A stretch of 64,000 bases of DNA from Eudorina sp. 2006-703-Eu-15 (Eukaryota > Chlorophyta > Chlorophyceae > Chlamydomonadales > Volvocaceae): NCBI GenBank assembly GCA_003117195.1, contig BDSI01000117.1, positions 271,091-335,090 on the forward strand, given 5' to 3'. Shown piece by piece: positions 24,464-35,277 of this stretch. The notes under the pieces were generated by a model. That model saw only the letters and a list, made by a program, of their open reading frames with translations, was not told the DNA's origin and did not search any database. The first letter of the stretch is position 1. Every line of letters starts with the position of its first letter. The translations under genes and the position numbers were made by a program.

Positions 24464-27400
24464 TCACGCCTCGCCCTTCCACAGCCCCACGCCACACGCC
24501 ACCGCCACGTACGCCAGGTACCATCCCCGCGCGAACAGGTAGAACCGCTCCGGCAGCGACCCATGGTTCATCAGCCCCGCCACCGCCACCGCCAAGTTGT
24601 ACAGCACGAGGAAGACGCAGCCGATCGCCACCTCGGGTCGCAGCTCGACTCTGATGGACCCGACGTGCTGCCGTGCAAAGTACGACCCGAACCCCAGGGC
24701 CATGGAGGTGAGCATGTTGAAGAGGGGCCCCGCGAAGCAGGCGGTGAGGGCCATGGAGGGCTTGCCGCGGCGGGCCATGGCCGGGTTGCCGAACAGGTCC
24801 CCGAGGCTGTTGCCCCAGGCCAGCAGCGTAAGGCCCATCACCGACGCGGGCAGCCGCAACAGGCTCGCCAGCAGAGCGATCACTCCCACCACCTGCGGGG
24901 GGGAGGAGGCAGGGCCGGGCGGTGCAGGTGTACGGTATTGTACGGCAAGGTACAACAGAGTACGACAATGCTCCCTCAGCCCATATAACCACGCACTCAG
25001 CCCGCACAGATCCAGCTGTCCTCCTCTTCGCATGCGGTACCAGTGCGGTCCGCATCCGCTCATCTGCCAGCGCAATCAATCGCAGATCTACCAATGCGGT
25101 GTAAGACGCCACCGACCCACGGGCCCACCGACCCACGGGCCCACCGACCCACGGGCCCACCGGCCCACCGACCCACCTGCGACGCCAGGATATCGATCCA
25201 TATGATCCCCATGAAGAACCCTAGCACCGCGAAGAACGCCGGACCGAACGCAAACCCCGTGCCCAGCAGGTCCCAGTCCGGCAGCTCGTCCTCGCCCGAA
25301 GTGAAGTACGCCACCGCCGCCGCCAGCGCGCCGCCGGCCGCCAGCGCCAGTACGACAGCCAACCAGGAGCCCGGCGCGATGAAGAGCCCCGCCAGCAGCG
25401 GCGCACCGACGCAGGTGGCGACCAGCCAGCGTCGCGAGTAGGTCGCGGGGTCGACGAAGGGGATGGTGAAGCGCAGGGCGGCGTAGACGGGCAGCAGCAG
25501 CGGGAAGGTGACGTCGCGCCAGCGGCGGCGGAGGCTGTTGCGGGGCAGCTCCTCCCACTCGGCGCTGGTGCCTGAGGTATATGATCGAGACGACGGAAGG
25601 GGATGAAGAAAGGCAAACATCAGGCCACACCCAGAAACGAACCGGAATGGGGGGTTTCAGGGACATCGATACAGAACGAGTAATATGAGTAAATAGCATG
25701 CGCCGCTGCAGACTTGAGACCTGCCGCCGCGTCTGAACCTCGTCCACCTTTCTCGTACATTGCGCGAGGCCCCCCCTCGCGCCCTCACCGCCTTGACCTC
25801 CATCCACCTCCCACCGACCCATCCGCCGTCTCTCTCTGCCGCTCCCCCGCCCCCACTTCACCGTTGCCTGCCGAATCGCTAATCAGACCCACCCTCGCCC
25901 TTCCCCTTCCCGCACGTTTTTGCTCGTCCACTCACCCACAGTCAGCTCGTACCGTAGCCGCCCCCACAGCCCCCGCTGCCGACCTCCGGACGACCCCGCC
26001 TCTCCCTCATCATCATCTTCTTCCCCATCTCGCCAGCTCCCTCCTCGCCGGCCGCCGCCACCGCCGCCCAGCAGCCCCGCCTCCTCGTCGGCCTCCGTCT
26101 CCGCCTCCTCCTCGCTGTCGTACTTGCCGTTCAGGCTGCTCACATCCGACTCACCGCCCGCGCCACCGGCGGTGGCCCCGTCAACGCCACTACCCCAGGT
26201 CGCGTCCCCTGCCGCCGCCGGCGCCCGCCCGGACTGGTACGGCCCCGGCACCGCGGCCGCCGCGCCGGCGGCGGCGGCGGCGGCGGCGCCGGCTGGGCCT
26301 GGCGGCGCCGTGGGGTCCCGCCGGGCGGGGGCGGCGTCTAGGGGTGCCGGGGCCGGCAACACGGAGCCGTTGAGGGAGGAGAGCGTCAGCAGCTGAGACA
26401 CACTGCCGCCGCCGCCGCCACCGCTACCCGGATCCCCCGAGCCGCCGCCGCCGCCGCCAGCAGTGGCACCGTGCCCGCCCTCCGCCCGCCCCATCTCCAC
26501 CGAGTGCCGTGACCTCCTGGGCCCTGTGACGCGGCTCGCCACCCGCCCCGCCCGCCGCCTCCGCCCGCCGCCCTGTCGCCCCGTCGGCGAGTCCGCCTCG
26601 CCGCCGCCGCCGCCGCCGCCGCCGGTCCCCCCGCGGTCCTCGCTGCCCAGGTCCGCCCAGACCATCTCCTGATAGGCCTTGGCGCTGACAAGGTGGCTGT
26701 GCCGGGCTGGGTGGCCGGGCGGGTGGGACGACTGGCCGCGACGCTGTGCGTTGGGCCCGGGGGAACTGGGTCGGCTGGTGATACCGCCGCCGCCGCCGGC
26801 CCCGCCGCCGCCGTGGTCTGTGTCCTCGGGGCCGCTGACCAAGGGCGCGGTCAGCCCCCGGTCGTCTCTGGACGGGGGGTGGATAGGGCGGAGGGAGCGA
26901 CCCATGGGTCATAAATGGAGCAATATTGCAGTAGCACCAAGAGCACCAACAGTGGCAGCAGATGATAATGAAGTACAAGGATAAGCATCAGCATCAGGAA
27001 CGGCGGGCGGATATCAGGGCAAAGGCGCTCATAAGCCCCAGGCATGAAGCCACGGGGCGGTGGAGATAAATTGTTGCTCGAATACCCAAGCGGGTCGGCC
27101 CACAGGAAGGGTGGTCGTGAAGCTGGTTTCAGAGGCAGTTGCCGAAACCAGCTATTACGCAATACACGGTGTGAAACAAATTAAATGTTCATTACTCTGC
27201 TCTCGAGAGGTCCCCGAGCACTCCCTGACAGGACCCCGTCGATTTGTAATAATCCCCGATGGCCGTGGTTCGGGAGCCGGGGGGGCCAGACGCAACCACA
27301 CACACCACCGCCAATCCCATCTCCGCCGCTCGAGTGTCCTGCCCGGTGCCCGCCTGTCCCCATGTACGATGTACCCCAAGCGCAGTCCGTCCTTGCCAAC

Positions 27401-30400
27401 AAATTTCCTTCAGATACCCTACCCTGCACCGTTGGAAAGTACTTGACGCCGGTCCGCCAGGGCTTTCTTCTCTTATCCCCGCCCCGCCCCGCCCCGCCCC
27501 CTGAGCTCCGACAGCAGCGCAGCTGTAATATGTCGACCAATTTCCTGTACCCCGCCCCACCCCGCTCCGCGCCTCCTCCCGCCGCTGCCCCACCTGCCCG
27601 GCCCCAGCTCCATCAGCGCCCAGGGCAGCGACTCCTCCGGAGCCCGGCCCCACAGCCCGTTGAACCTGGAGCACAGCCGGGGGCAGGGCAGGACGCGGGG
27701 CGGGGGACGCGGCACGGGGGATATAGGAAATTGGGAGAGTAGGGGCGGCATAGGACGAGGAAAGGCAGGGCAGGACCGGGCCGGACCCGGACCGGACCGG
27801 GCCATGTGGGGCAGGCGGTTGGGTACGGGGCCTTGACCCCTACCCCCCTATTCCTATAGCCACCAGGCAACTCGTCTTACCCCCCCCCGCTACCTGATGG
27901 TAATGATGACCACGATCAGGCTCCCACTTATTTGTGCAGTCGACCCGATCCAGCCTGTCCACCCACCCACCCGACCCAGCCCGTCCACCCACCCACCTCC
28001 CCGACACGGAGCTCTTGAAGGACCGCCACACGGTGCGGGCCTCGGGGCGGCCACGCTCGTGCCACTCGTCTCCCAGGAACACCCACACCGCGTACGTCAG
28101 GTACAGCAGTACGGCACCCACGATGAACCAGTACGTGATCTGCGGCGAGGAGGGACGAAACGACGAATGCCCTCTTCATCGTGTCCACTTTTGCGACAAT
28201 TACATTGATAAGGACGAGACAATGAAGTGGAAGAATCAGCTGCAGTGCGGCCCGTCATGTCAATCAAGACAAGAAAGTCACCGAATCCCCTGAATCCCTC
28301 CGTCCCTCCCTCACCGTGCCGCCCATGTCCTACAACGCATCCCGGACCCACATCCCGGACCCACATCCCGGACCGCTGTGACCTAGACCATCCTGCTGGC
28401 ACCCAAAGCCAGCACCGTCAACCTGGAGGGCCTGCACCTGCACACAGCCACCGCCGTACAGTTCCATCCCACACGTCGCGCCCCCGCCCCCGCCCCCGGC
28501 CCCGTACCTCTCCACCCCACACAACCCAATCCGCCCACCTTTCCGCTGCTGAAGTACACCAGCACCAGCAGCACGCTGGCCACGTAGATGCCCAGGTCCC
28601 GCAGGGTGGCGCCGCGGCAGCTGACCGGGCCTCTGTGTGTGTGTGTGGGGGGGGGGTGCACGTGAGTGAGCAGGGGTGTGTGGTGTACGGCATGGAGGGA
28701 GGACGAGCAAACCCTTCCGTGCGGGTCGGGGCGTGGCTGACCTGAGTCCGCTAGCGCGTGTCCTCACCCACACCAGGTCCCGCAATCCCACACCAGGTCC
28801 CGGCTTCGTTTTTTTCGGGTTTACTTCTTTTTCAATATAACCCCCACCAGGTCCCGCATTGCCACGGAGAAGGCCCATATCCCCCGGAGCGCCCTCACCC
28901 GAGGGGGGAGGAGGCCCGAGCCGGCAGCTCGGCTCATCACCCAACCCTGAACGTGACATCAAACCGAGGGTCCCTTGCTCCCTCTTGTCTTCCTATCTTG
29001 ACCTTCTCTTTCCCCCCTTCCCCTCGCCCCCGACCTTCCCCTCGCCCCCGACCTTCCCCTCGCCCCCGACGTTCCCCTCGCCCCCGACCTTCCCGGCGGT
29101 CCCCATCGTTCCCCGCCTCCTCGTCCCCCTCACCCCCCTTCCCCTCGCCCCCTGTCATCCCGGCCTCTTGCCCCCCCCCCGGTCCTCCTCCGGGCCCACC
29201 TGGAAGCACGCATCACCTCGGACGCCACCACACACTGTACGAACATCGCGGCGCCTGTCGTACACGTTGGTTTGGTAAGCGTACCGCAGGGTAAAAACCA
29301 CGGAGGGAGCCAACCAGCCCAAGCGGGAGGCCATCGAAGAGGGGCAGCGACGGGGAGCCCCCTCAAGGGCAGCCCGCCAAGGCAACCTGGCATTCGTCCA
29401 GTCGCCTCGCCCACTCCGTCCACCCGCCCACCCCGTCCACCCGCCCACCCCGTCCACTCCGTCCACCCGCCCACCCACCTGTCAGCGCCCCCGCTGACAG
29501 CAGCACGTCCCCGTTGCGAATGGCGGTGATGTTGGCCGAGAGGTCGGTGGCGCCGTTACCCATGGCCACGAAGGTGACTGTACGGCGGAGGGGAGAGAGG
29601 AAAGGGAGTGCGGGGGAACGGAGGGACCTAGGGTCGTAGGCGTCGGCGGTGAGGCCGTTGGAGCCAGACGGCCCGGCGAACCCCCTGTGCATGCATGTGG
29701 GTTGGAAAGTAGGTAAGGGGTCCGGATGGGCACGACAATGGCCGGGAACTCCTTTTATTCTGTGGCCTCGACCACCACTCCACCGGCCTGTGCTATGGCC
29801 CAGAACGTCGGCCAGCTCTACTAGCAATCGATCAGCCCCGATGCAAGACGGGGCAGATCCCCACTTGACCCGGGGCGGCGCCTGTCCATTGCCTGTCCAT
29901 TGTCACCCTCCCTGGCCATCCTCCCTGGCGACCCTCCCTGGCCTCAAAGGCCCAGACCCTGCCAGGTGCCAGCCCTCACCTCCAGCGAACCTCGGCCTCA
30001 TCTTGGGGATGCTCTGCGACACGTGCGTCATGATGGGCGAGAAGTACACCTCCGCCGTGTCGCCCAGCAGCGTGAAGAACAGGGGCAGCAGCGCGGCCAG
30101 CAACACCTGGCGTGGGGGAGAAGGGCGTCGGGGCGGGGGACAGGGTGTTGGGTTTCTTGGGTCGCCCAGGGGATGGGAGGCAGCGGGCGCGAGCAGGCAC
30201 GGCGCCCTTCAGGACAGCGCCACGTGAAGGCATACCCCTCCGGATCGTTTCTGGCTTTCGTTTTTCTTTTTCTATTAACCCCTCCTGACTCGTGTGCCTG
30301 CGCATATGTATATGGTTACCTTTGTCTTTGTCTGTGGGTCCCACACCCAAACCCACACGCACACATACACCACACACTGGCGAGTCTCTTCTCTAAACAC

Positions 30401-31417
30401 ACCCACACACTGGTGAGTTGTGGTAAGCTAAGCTGCGCAGACCGACTGGATGCAGGTCGCAGGGCACAGGTCGCACATGGTTTGCACAGGGCACTCATGA
30501 CCGCAGGTATGATAGTGGGTCCCGTAGGAGCCCATAGGGCCACGTCCCACACTCCTGGACATACCCTGTGCGAGGTCCTCTTGGTCGACCATGGCTCGTC
30601 CCAGCCTTCAATCCCACATCCCCCCCTGCCCTTTCTTTTGTCAATTTAATCCCCCCCTGCCCTGCTCCCCTGGCACGAACTGGGCCGCACCTGACGCCGG
30701 CTAGCTGGCCAGGTCCCCTACACGCAACCCTAAGGCTTCCTTCGGGACCACGAGGACCCATTACAGGCATCCTCATTTCCTCATGTCCATCATTCCACTA
30801 CGATAAGAACATCCTAATCCCATAAGCTCTGTCTGGTTCACCCAATCAAATCCATACATAGGGGTCTCGAAGGAGCATAAGGACGCACCGTGAAGAAGAA
30901 ACATGCCGCGGGGCCGTGCGGCGCGGCGTTGCAGTAGTACCATTGGGTGTACGGCAGTCCGCCCTCGGATTCGCACTTCTCCGTTACGAAGGTGCAGCGC
31001 TCCGCGGCGGGCACCTGATCTATGCGGTCGCATGTGTACGGCTGCGGCTGGCAAGTTGTCGGGGTCCAAGGGCATTGAGAAGGGTTCAGCAAAAATAAGA
31101 GGAGGCTGATAGGTGACAAAAACTGTCGTGCGTCACGCACCACGTGACAACAGCACCGGCCTCGCGCAGACCTGGGCTGACCTGGGGCTTCGCCGAACGA
31201 TACGGAACAACGGCCCCAACGGCACACCGTTTAAGTTGATACCTATTCGCCACAAGATTTCCAGCCCCCTCGTAGCTGATTGTTCTAAGACTCGAAGGCT
31301 TGAGGCATTGCAGGTTCCTCCTAGGGCTGCGCATACCGGCTCACTGTCAGCTCCAGCCTCCGCGAACACCCAACCGATGGCCAAAAGCGCAATCAGTTGC
31401 AGGTGAGAAGACCTCAT
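24464..31417 (-). CDS. Cation/calcium exchanger (CCX, K+-dependent Na+/Ca2+-exchanger family)
   Basis: Ten minus-strand exons join in phase: 31417-31337, 31041-30889, 30106-29980, 29577-29479, 29254-29200, 28620-28539, 28139-27997, 26684-25936, 25571-25177 and 24892-24464, about 770 residues. The product has a signal-like N terminus and a Cys-rich lumenal segment (residues ~28-75: YTCDRID, ERCTFV, KCESEGG, YYC). Alpha-1 repeat: FAGVTFVAMGNGATDLSA (~120-137). A large acidic, Gly/Ala-rich loop follows (exon 8). Alpha-2 repeat: GLTLLAWGNSLGDLFGN (~648-664), then further membrane helices. CCX proteins exchange Ca2+ or other cations for monovalent ions across organelle or plasma membranes. The GN.x.D motifs are the ion-binding core; alpha-1 has GNGATD where GNGAPD is more usual. 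The start ATG (31417) directly precedes the hydrophobic leader. The next gene upstream is divergent, 297 bp away. Subcellular site is not determined. Confidence 0.92.
25108..25178. repeat. 16-bp minisatellite in CCX intron
   Basis: About four to five tandem copies of a 16-bp unit (ccaccgacccacgggc) directly abut the 5' splice site of the last CCX intron (minus-strand donor at 25176-25175). On the minus strand the units create repeated gtgggtcg donor-like words. Confidence 0.8.
27950..28001. repeat. Short minisatellite at CCX splice donor
   Basis: Two to three copies of a cccagcccgtccacccac-like unit overlap the donor of exon 28139-27997, in the same position relative to the exon as the 25108-25178 array. 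Confidence 0.6.
29022..29100. repeat. 18-bp minisatellite in CCX intron
   Basis: About four copies of the unit cttcccctcgcccccgac lie in the intron between exons 29254-29200 and 28620-28539. Confidence 0.8.
29400..29478. repeat. 16-bp minisatellite at CCX splice donor
   Basis: Several imperfect copies of cccgtccacccgccca end exactly at the minus-strand donor of exon 29577-29479, a third case of a donor-abutting minisatellite in this gene. Confidence 0.75.
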
Positions 31418-31714
31418 TCGGTGTGCGTATCGCTGCAACTATGAGCATAGCCGGGATGCACGGGCACACGGTGATGGCCTTCAGTTTGTGCGTTTCACAT
31501 CGGGAAAAAAACCCCTTCTGCGAGGAGCTTTCAATATAATTTACTAGAGCTAACTTGTAAGGATGTTGAGAGCTCTTGTGCTTTCAGCGTGTGCCCGACA
31601 GACGGAACAACATGCAACCCTGTCGTAGAACCCATGACGTTGATACTTGTCGAAAGGAGTGCATGTATTCCTTGCGAAACTTGCAAGGCGACATTTACAC
31701 ATATTTATCTACGG
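31418..31714. promoter_or_regulatory. Divergent intergenic promoter region, CCX / REX1
   Basis: Only 297 bp separate the inferred start codons of CCX (minus) and REX1-S (plus). Both 5' UTRs and core promoters must lie here unless upstream non-coding exons exist. The centre (about 31500-31560) is AT-richer (a7 run at 31504-31510, caatataattta near 31533). No specific factor site is claimed. Confidence 0.6.
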
Positions 31715-32091
31715 ATGGTTTCTGCAAAGAAAGGCACCTTCTTACGCTGGTAAGCGACCAACTTCTTGGTTGCGTCGCATCAATGCACGTTACATATTTA
31801 AAACTTTGTTCATTGCAGTGATGTGCCTACCAAAGTGTTCATTGTGCATATGAATAGCCAATACAAGGCAGAAGGGTAGGTGCTGCTCGGAGTATACCCA
31901 GGCTTATGCCATATGCCTCAGCCGGGGGGTAATTACCTGCATTCAGGAAGAAAGAGTTTATTATAGCGGACCTCGACGAGCACTCGCTTCTCATCAACCC
32001 CGCGTACCTGGACGAGATCCGCGCTGCTCTGAAGAAGTACAGCGACGAATTAACTTTTGAGCCTACGGAGAAGCTTCCCGGTCAGCAGTGA
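31715..32091 (+). CDS. REX1-S: REX1-S, TTDA/TFB5-type TFIIH subunit (first cistron)
   Basis: Three exons, 31715-31749, 31819-31875 and 31947-32091 (TGA), join in phase (TG|T, GG|G) to give 78 residues. The protein matches the small TFIIH subunit GTF2H5/TTDA/Tfb5: an N-terminal KGTFLRCD strand, KVFIVHM, then KKEFIIADLDEHSLLI, and a helical C terminus (YLDEIRAALKKYSDE). This subunit stabilises TFIIH and stimulates XPB during nucleotide-excision repair. Length equals that of the family (about 70-80 residues). In Chlamydomonas the REX1 locus encodes REX1-S and REX1-B from one transcript. The same order and strand are seen here, with only 33 nt between this stop and the next ATG. The gene is divergent from CCX. 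Confidence 0.92.
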
Positions 32092-32124
32092 CAGCAGCAC
32101 TTGGGCTCAGGCGCGCGGAAGGTC

Positions 32125-34399
32125 ATGGCAGCCGACAATGTCGCCTTGGCGCTTCAGGATTTCCTGCAGTTGCAGATCCGACGTGCGCAGCTCTATACGC
32201 GCTTTGAGGCGGGATTCAAGAACTTTTTGAGGACCAGGTAAGCTGGGCCTGGACTCCGCTCAGTCCCCTCCAAAGCATATTGCTGACCCGCGGGACACTA
32301 TTCCGCGGCGGGGACGGTAACCGCGCTGCTTGCTGGTTCACATGCAACATGCAGAAACGAGGGTGCGTACAAGGCCCTCATGACTGAGCTAACCATGGCC
32401 TTCAACGAGTGCTCCCGGGCGGTCATTTCGCTCGAAGTAAGGGGGTAACGCACCGTGGCTGCGTTTGCTAGAGCGCATGCAATGAGCGTCCCCAGCAGGA
32501 TATCGAGACGCGCGTCCTCCTTCATGGCATCTTCGAAATGTCCATGTCCACAGGCCAACAGCTTTGAACCGCGCCACAGCCTCACGATCCCTTCCGAATT
32601 CTGATCCATAAAAAATTAAAATATGCTTCGACAGGCGGTTCTGAAGGCCGCGGGACGGGCGGACCTGGCGGCGACGCTGCGGGGCGTGCAGGTGGGTTCG
32701 TGCGTCTTCGGGCTTTACCCCCAGCCCGGGCTTGAAGGGCGGCCTTCCCAGCTCCGTCCCGGCTTCTGGCTTACCCTAGCTCCTTGTGAACGTCTGGGGC
32801 CTGCTGTTGCTGTTGCTCTGCGATGCGTTTTCAAAAGACGGAGGGTCGGGGCGGAGGGAGACGCGGCGCGGGCTGGATCGGCGGTAGCATGTCGGGGGCC
32901 TGACTGCAAACCCAGGATAGGTGGCCCAGGTGGGCCAGGGAGTCTGAAGCTCTGAACTGATGAAAGGGCGGTCTGCCTCGTCCCTCGCGCAGGAGGCGGA
33001 GCGCGACAAGCTGCGGCTCACCCTGACACTCCAGGCGCTGAAGCAGGCGGCGGCGTTCCGCACCCTCAGCTGGCAGCGTAAGGCGCCGTCCGGCGGCACG
33101 GCCGGGGGCGCGGACGCCGCCGACGACTACGGCCTCGACGACGATGACGCGCTGGCCCTGCTGGACCCGCAGTTCGCCGCCGAGAGACGGCGCGGAGGGT
33201 GCACCCACGCGCACGGCCGCTCGCACGGGCAGGGGCACTGCGAGCATGCGCCTCACAGCCGCTGCCAGGGCGGGGTCACAGGCGCTGGCCCGGGGGCGCA
33301 GGCGGCGGCAGGCCAGCACGAGGGCCTCGACGCCCCGGGCACTGGTTTGGGTGTGAGGGATCCAGCTGATGGGACCGGTCCTGGCGGTGCGGAGCGCACG
33401 GACCTGAGTGCACCCTTACATCCGGAAGGCTCAGGAGCCGGGCTGCAGCTAGCGGCAGGACCCGGAGATGGGGTTGGGGATGGCAGTGGGTTTCCCGAGG
33501 CAGGTGGAGAAGTCGGTAGTGGCGGCGATGGCCACGGCGGTGCTGGTCGGTGCCGCCACGCTGCCTTGGCCACCGCCGCCGCCGATCCTGCCAGCGGCGA
33601 GGCGGCTGGCAGCGACCGGGGGACGAACGGGGGATTGCATGGGAACGGCAGCGGCAACGGCGGTGGAGGCTGCTGTGCCGGCGGTGGCGGCGCCGGGGGA
33701 GGAGCGGAAGCCGCGGCGGGTCCGGCTGAGGGGCCGCCGGAGCCCACCCGAATGGAGTTTGAGGCGGCAGTCAAGGAGGCGGTGCAGGTGCGTGTGTGTG
33801 TGTGTAAAACATGACCAGGGGTGCGTGCCTAAGCATCCCAGCAGGCAGCACGGGCGTCGGTCATACGAAGGGCCCATCTGTCTTGACATACCGGCGGCGG
33901 CCAATCCACGATGCGAAGGGCATGCGTAAGCCTCGGCGTCGTACCGGTAATGTCACGGCAGGATTGGCAGGGGTGACGGCAATGTCATGCCAGACTGGGG
34001 TTGACCGCGGCGGCATGGCACTCGTAGCGTAGCGTAGTAGGTCCAACGACTGCACGCTCTAGAATGTGCTGAACAGCACATGGGAGGAAGGACACCTGGG
34101 ACGCGGAACGGACACGTAAGGCTGGCAAGACGGCGACAGCGCCGTCCCTTTTCGCGCGGGTACAGTCGTCTCCGTGCGGTTGTGAAGATCGTGCAGGCTG
34201 CTGCAGTTCACGAATGTACGCGCGGGTCTGCTACTTGTTAAGGATGCAGGAGAAGGCATCCTGGCTGGGCGGGCATCCGCTACGGTTGATTCAGCACTCA
34301 GCGTGTCCCATGCCGTCCTCCGTGTGTGTGACGCTGATGCAGGGTCTGGACGCGTGCATTCGGAGAATCAATGAAGCCATAGGTCGGTCGCGGTGCTGA
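32125..34399 (+). CDS. REX1-B: REX1-B, REX1BD-domain DNA repair protein (second cistron)
   Basis: Five exons join in phase: 32125-32237, 32355-32436, 32635-32691, 32993-33787 and 34343-34399 (TGA), about 367 residues. Residues 1-115 fit the REX1-B domain: ALQDFLQLQIRRAQLYTRFEAG, NEGAYKALMTELTMAFNECS..ISLE, a Leu-rich helix, then ERDKLRLTLTLQALKQA. A Gly/Ala/His-rich region of about 220 residues follows. A short C-terminal helix (LDACIRRINEAIGRS) is added by the last exon. The domain is required for excision repair in Chlamydomonas; its biochemical role is not settled. The low-complexity insertion makes the protein longer than the roughly 32-kDa Chlamydomonas product. The start is the first ATG after the REX1-S stop. 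Translation as a downstream cistron (reinitiation, leaky scanning or similar) is inferred, not shown. Confidence 0.9.
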
Positions 34400-35277
34400 G
34401 GGGCACGCCGTCACAGGTTGTGGTCCGGAGCTGCCCGTCCCGGCCGTCGCTCCATGCTTAGCATGGCAGAGTAGTGACCAACGCGTAGTGACCCTGTGAC
34501 CACTCTTACCTATCAAGGATCGCACGTCTAGTGTACAATGTTTGCCGTCTTCTGAATGATTGAAGCAGTCGCGTTGCATGGAAATCACGCCCGTTGCGTT
34601 AATGGAAATGCCGTCCAACCGTCGTCCAGTACAATGACCATGCGTCGCGTGTGCTTTGGCCCTTGCTGTTCACGCAGGCGACGTTCGAATGGAGCTTGAG
34701 GATTGCTGAGCAAGCCGGCCGACCGTCGTCAACGCTGGCCTGCTGCTGGCAGTTCCCGTTGGGGGCTGACGCTACTTGTTGACGGCGCGAGACGCCAGCT
34801 CCACGTGTAACCACGTGTAATGCTGGCAATTAAATGGAAATTTCTCTAGCCCCCAAAGGATAACAGTGATGCCATTTTTATAGTCCCGGAGACTTTGTGC
34901 GGGTTTAGTCCCCGAGCGGAAGCTCCGTCCTTCGTGCCGTACGGTACAATGAGTCAATGAGAGGGTTCGTTGATACCGTGCACCTCAAATATATTCCTGT
35001 CCCGTGGCTTTGTGTCATACAGCGTGAACTTCTTGAAACATAAACCACGTTGAACCCGTTATTTTAATCCTGCATCATACACAACTTGGACACTTCACGA
35101 GCGTTCGTATCTCGTAGAACGCGAGTCACCAGTGGACAGGTTGGAAAATTGTAATTCTTCCTAGCCATAACAATATCTGAAGGTCCGGTGTTTGATAACT
35201 AGCCCTTCACGGTCGCTTGCAGCCACTCTCACTTTGCTTCACCCGACGTGCGGCCGCCACTCAATAAAAACTGCAGG
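34400..35277. other. Intergenic, REX1 3' region and ODC promoter
   Basis: Tandem-orientation spacer. Two copies of TGTAA, the usual polyadenylation signal of chlamydomonadalean algae, lie at 34806-34810 and 34816-34820, about 410 bp after the REX1-B stop. They are candidates for the REX1 transcript end. The remainder up to 35277 should include the ODC promoter and 5' UTR; no defined element was recognised. Confidence 0.5.
34806..34820 (+). terminator. Candidate TGTAA polyadenylation signals of REX1
   Basis: Two TGTAA words inside a directly repeated ccacgtgtaa decamer, downstream of the REX1-B stop on the same strand. TGTAA is the established poly(A) signal in Chlamydomonas; use here is inferred. 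Confidence 0.45.

Noticed and set aside
28848..28900. Candidate CCX exon on the minus strand (ALRGIWAFSVAMRDLV)
   Set aside because: Including it breaks the phase between exons 29254-29200 and 28620-28539, which join perfectly (AG|C) without it.
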